DNA of 7,422 nt from HIMB59 sp038124765. Lineage in GTDB: Bacteria > Pseudomonadota > Alphaproteobacteria > HIMB59. Made by a program: the position numbers and the translations under genes. Shown piece by piece: positions 6,268-7,422 of this stretch (positions are counted from its first letter, which is position 1; the number at the start of each line of letters is the position of its first letter). The stretch is from contig JAYPCO010000044.1 of NCBI GenBank assembly GCA_038124765.1, positions 1 to 7,422 of the forward strand, in the 5' to 3' direction. A model generated the notes under the pieces. It ran no database searches. It had not been told where the DNA came from and was given only the letters and a program-made list of their open reading frames with translations.

Positions 6268-7395
6268 GTGTCTACAAAACTTATTGTTACAAATTTCAAA
6301 AATTTTAAATGCGGCGTTAAACTTAATGAGGGAGAGTTGGTTAATATCCGCTTTCAACCCAATGAAGATGTCCAAATCGGAGATATCTATAAAGTAAAGA
6401 TTACCGAAATTCTCCCCAACGATAGTGGAGCATTTGTATCGTATGGTAAAGGTGATCAACGAGGTTTTTTCAAAAGAATAAACCTTCCCAATGGCGATAA
6501 GGTTCACGAAGGCCAATCTCTTTTATTACAAGTAAGAAGTATCGGTTCAAAGGATAAAGTTCATTTATTCACTAATAACATTATCTTAACTGGTAAATTC
6601 ATTAACCTTTTACCTTATGGTGATGAAATTATTTTAAGCCGAAGAACTAGAAAAAACTTAGATACTAATCAACAAGATAAAATTATGGATGCACTTTCAG
6701 AGTCTGAAGTAGGTTTAATCGCAAGACATAATCTAGTTCCCGAAAACTTAGAAATTGCACAGGCTGAATTAAATTCTTTAAATCAGCAATGGAAAGAGAT
6801 TGAATTAAATTCAAAAGAATTAGCGGAAGAGGGGCTGGTTTTTCAAAATACTTATTTTGATCAAAATTTTGTCTGCGACTACTCAGATAAAAATACAGAT
6901 CAAATTATTTTCAGTGACCATGAGCGATTTGAAAAAGTTAAGTCTTGGGATGAGGGATTAGACTCAACATTTGCTTCTATTTGTGAAGAAATGTCCCCAG
7001 AACAACTAGAAGAGCATTTTAATTTAACTGAAAAAATCGAGTACTTAATAGGATTTCAATATGACCTTCCAAGTGGCGGCAATATCATGTTTGGTAAAAC
7101 AGATGCCTTAACTGCTATCGATGTCAATACAGGTTCTGCTAAACGTTTTGATACTAATCGTGAGGCTATCCAATTAATCTCCCGATTAATCAAGTTAAAG
7201 AATATCTCGGGTAAAGTTGTCATAGATCCTGTTGCAAGTGATCAAAATACACTTAGAAAATTAGTAGGGATGCTTAAGAATGAGTTTAGAGACGATCTTA
7301 GTATTACTAATGTCTATGGGTATACTCGAGGAGGTCTTTTGGAATTGAGCCGTTCTCGAAATGATCGTTCAATTGACGAATTAAACCTAGGTTAA
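6268..7395 (+). CDS. Ribonuclease E/G family endoribonuclease, short form
   Basis: This encodes 375 residues from a GTG start. RNase E/G enzymes cut single-stranded, A/U-rich RNA in mRNA decay and in rRNA and tRNA maturation. Visible in order: an S1 RNA-binding domain (about 37-120, with SGAFVSYGKGDQRGFF and ILTGKFINLLPYGDEIILSR); a sensor/RNase-H-like region (about 125-260); and the DNase-I-like catalytic region with LPSGGNI (267-273), LTAIDVNTG (281-289, metal-binding Asp285), VVIDPV (317-322, second Asp320) and GLLELSRSR (356-364). The chain ends soon after, so it lacks the CPxC zinc-link that joins subunits in E. coli RNase E and the small C-terminal domain. That makes it shorter than E. 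coli RNase G (489). Short RNase E/G proteins are, to my recollection, usual next to infA/maf in alphaproteobacteria, so this is probably natural rather than truncated. It is likely not the degradosome-scaffolding RNase E. The 5'-sensor residues look altered (see findings). Confidence 0.9.
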   Translation: MSTKLIVTNFKNFKCGVKLNEGELVNIRFQPNEDVQIGDIYKVKITEILPNDSGAFVSYGKGDQRGFFKRINLPNGDKVHEGQSLLLQVRSIGSKDKVHLFTNNIILTGKFINLLPYGDEIILSRRTRKNLDTNQQDKIMDALSESEVGLIARHNLVPENLEIAQAELNSLNQQWKEIELNSKELAEEGLVFQNTYFDQNFVCDYSDKNTDQIIFSDHERFEKVKSWDEGLDSTFASICEEMSPEQLEEHFNLTEKIEYLIGFQYDLPSGGNIMFGKTDALTAIDVNTGSAKRFDTNREAIQLISRLIKLKNISGKVVIDPVASDQNTLRKLVGMLKNEFRDDLSITNVYGYTRGGLLELSRSRNDRSIDELNLG

Positions 7396-7404
7396 TTTTT
7401 TTTT
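7384..7404 (+). terminator. Possible weak intrinsic terminator after the RNase E/G gene
   Basis: The palindrome AACCTAGGTT (7384-7393) overlaps the stop codon and is followed, after AA, by nine T residues (7396-7404). The stem is short, with about three pairs around a CTAG loop and some further A-U pairing beyond a mismatch. It is weak by E. coli standards, but the T-tract is good and the site is where the plus-strand operon should end, before an apparently convergent tRNA. Confidence 0.4.
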
Positions 7405-7410
7405 GGGAAG

Positions 7411-7422
7411 TGGTGGCCAGAG
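7411..7422 (-). tRNA. Probable 3' end of a minus-strand tRNA (partial, runs off the right edge)
   Basis: Read on the minus strand, the last 12 bases give CTCTGGCCACCA. This fits a 7-nt acceptor strand TCTGGCC, discriminator A and an encoded CCA tail (complement of 7411-7413). Alphaproteobacterial tRNA-Phe commonly ends in TGGCCACCA, and from memory a tRNA-Phe is often found near the infA/RNase region, so Phe is the best guess. A plus-strand tRNA starting GGCCAGA is less likely, since the next base is G instead of the nearly invariant T8. Only the acceptor end is visible; the rest is outside the window. Confidence 0.5.

Noticed and set aside
6223..6516. 97-codon minus-strand frame opposite the start of the RNase E/G gene
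   Set aside because: It is antisense to the S1 domain coding region, with no homology that I recognise.
7415..7422. Start of a plus-strand tRNA beginning GGCCAGA
   Set aside because: The base after the seven acceptor nucleotides is G rather than T8, while the preceding TGG reads as an encoded CCA on the other strand. A minus-strand 3' end fits better.
1..7422. CRISPR arrays, insertion sequences, integrases, phage or defence genes
   Set aside because: No direct repeat arrays, transposase or recombinase motifs, or anomalous gene blocks were seen. The window is ordinary core chromosome.

Overview
The window looks like a piece of core chromosome from a streamlined, very AT-rich alphaproteobacterium, probably a marine free-living lineage of the SAR11/HIMB59 kind. 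This rests on three things. The predicted IF-1, ClpB, MurA and RNase E/G proteins resemble alphaproteobacterial versions. The order murA-hisG-hisD-infA-RNase E/G is a variant of a neighbourhood common in that class. Genes are packed with 4-nt and 1-nt overlaps, and there is almost no non-coding DNA. The presence of histidine biosynthesis genes argues against a Rickettsia-like obligate parasite. The exact lineage is inference; no marker gene in the window fixes it.

Layout. At the left edge, the minus strand carries the first 29 codons of a small membrane-anchored protein. It lies downstream of a complete clpB (minus strand, 133-2712), which encodes the Hsp100 disaggregase. A divergent intergenic region of only 22 bp separates clpB from a plus-strand run: a 35-codon basic micro-ORF, murA, short-form hisG, hisD, infA and a short RNase E/G. 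This run reads like one operon. The micro-ORF and murA are 4 nt apart, murA/hisG share ATGA, hisG/hisD share a single A (TAATG), and hisD and infA are 11 nt apart. RNase E/G is the only gene with its own strong Shine-Dalgarno sequence. A weak hairpin plus T9 tract at its stop codon may end the transcript. The last 12 bases look like the 3' end (with encoded CCA) of a convergent, minus-strand tRNA.

Function. The run joins unrelated housekeeping jobs: peptidoglycan precursor synthesis (MurA), the first and last enzymes of histidine synthesis (HisG, HisD), translation initiation (IF-1) and RNA processing (RNase E/G). HisG is the short type, so it should need a HisZ partner encoded elsewhere. The divergent clpB promoter resembles a sigma-32 (RpoH) heat-shock promoter. 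Its elements lie inside the micro-ORF and the intergenic gap, overlapping the best candidate promoter for the murA operon.

No CRISPR array, insertion sequence, phage gene, toxin-antitoxin pair or defence system is visible. I see no sign of a new multi-gene system. The points most worth following up are the micro-ORF, the interlocked clpB/murA promoters and the reduced 5'-end sensor of the RNase E/G protein.
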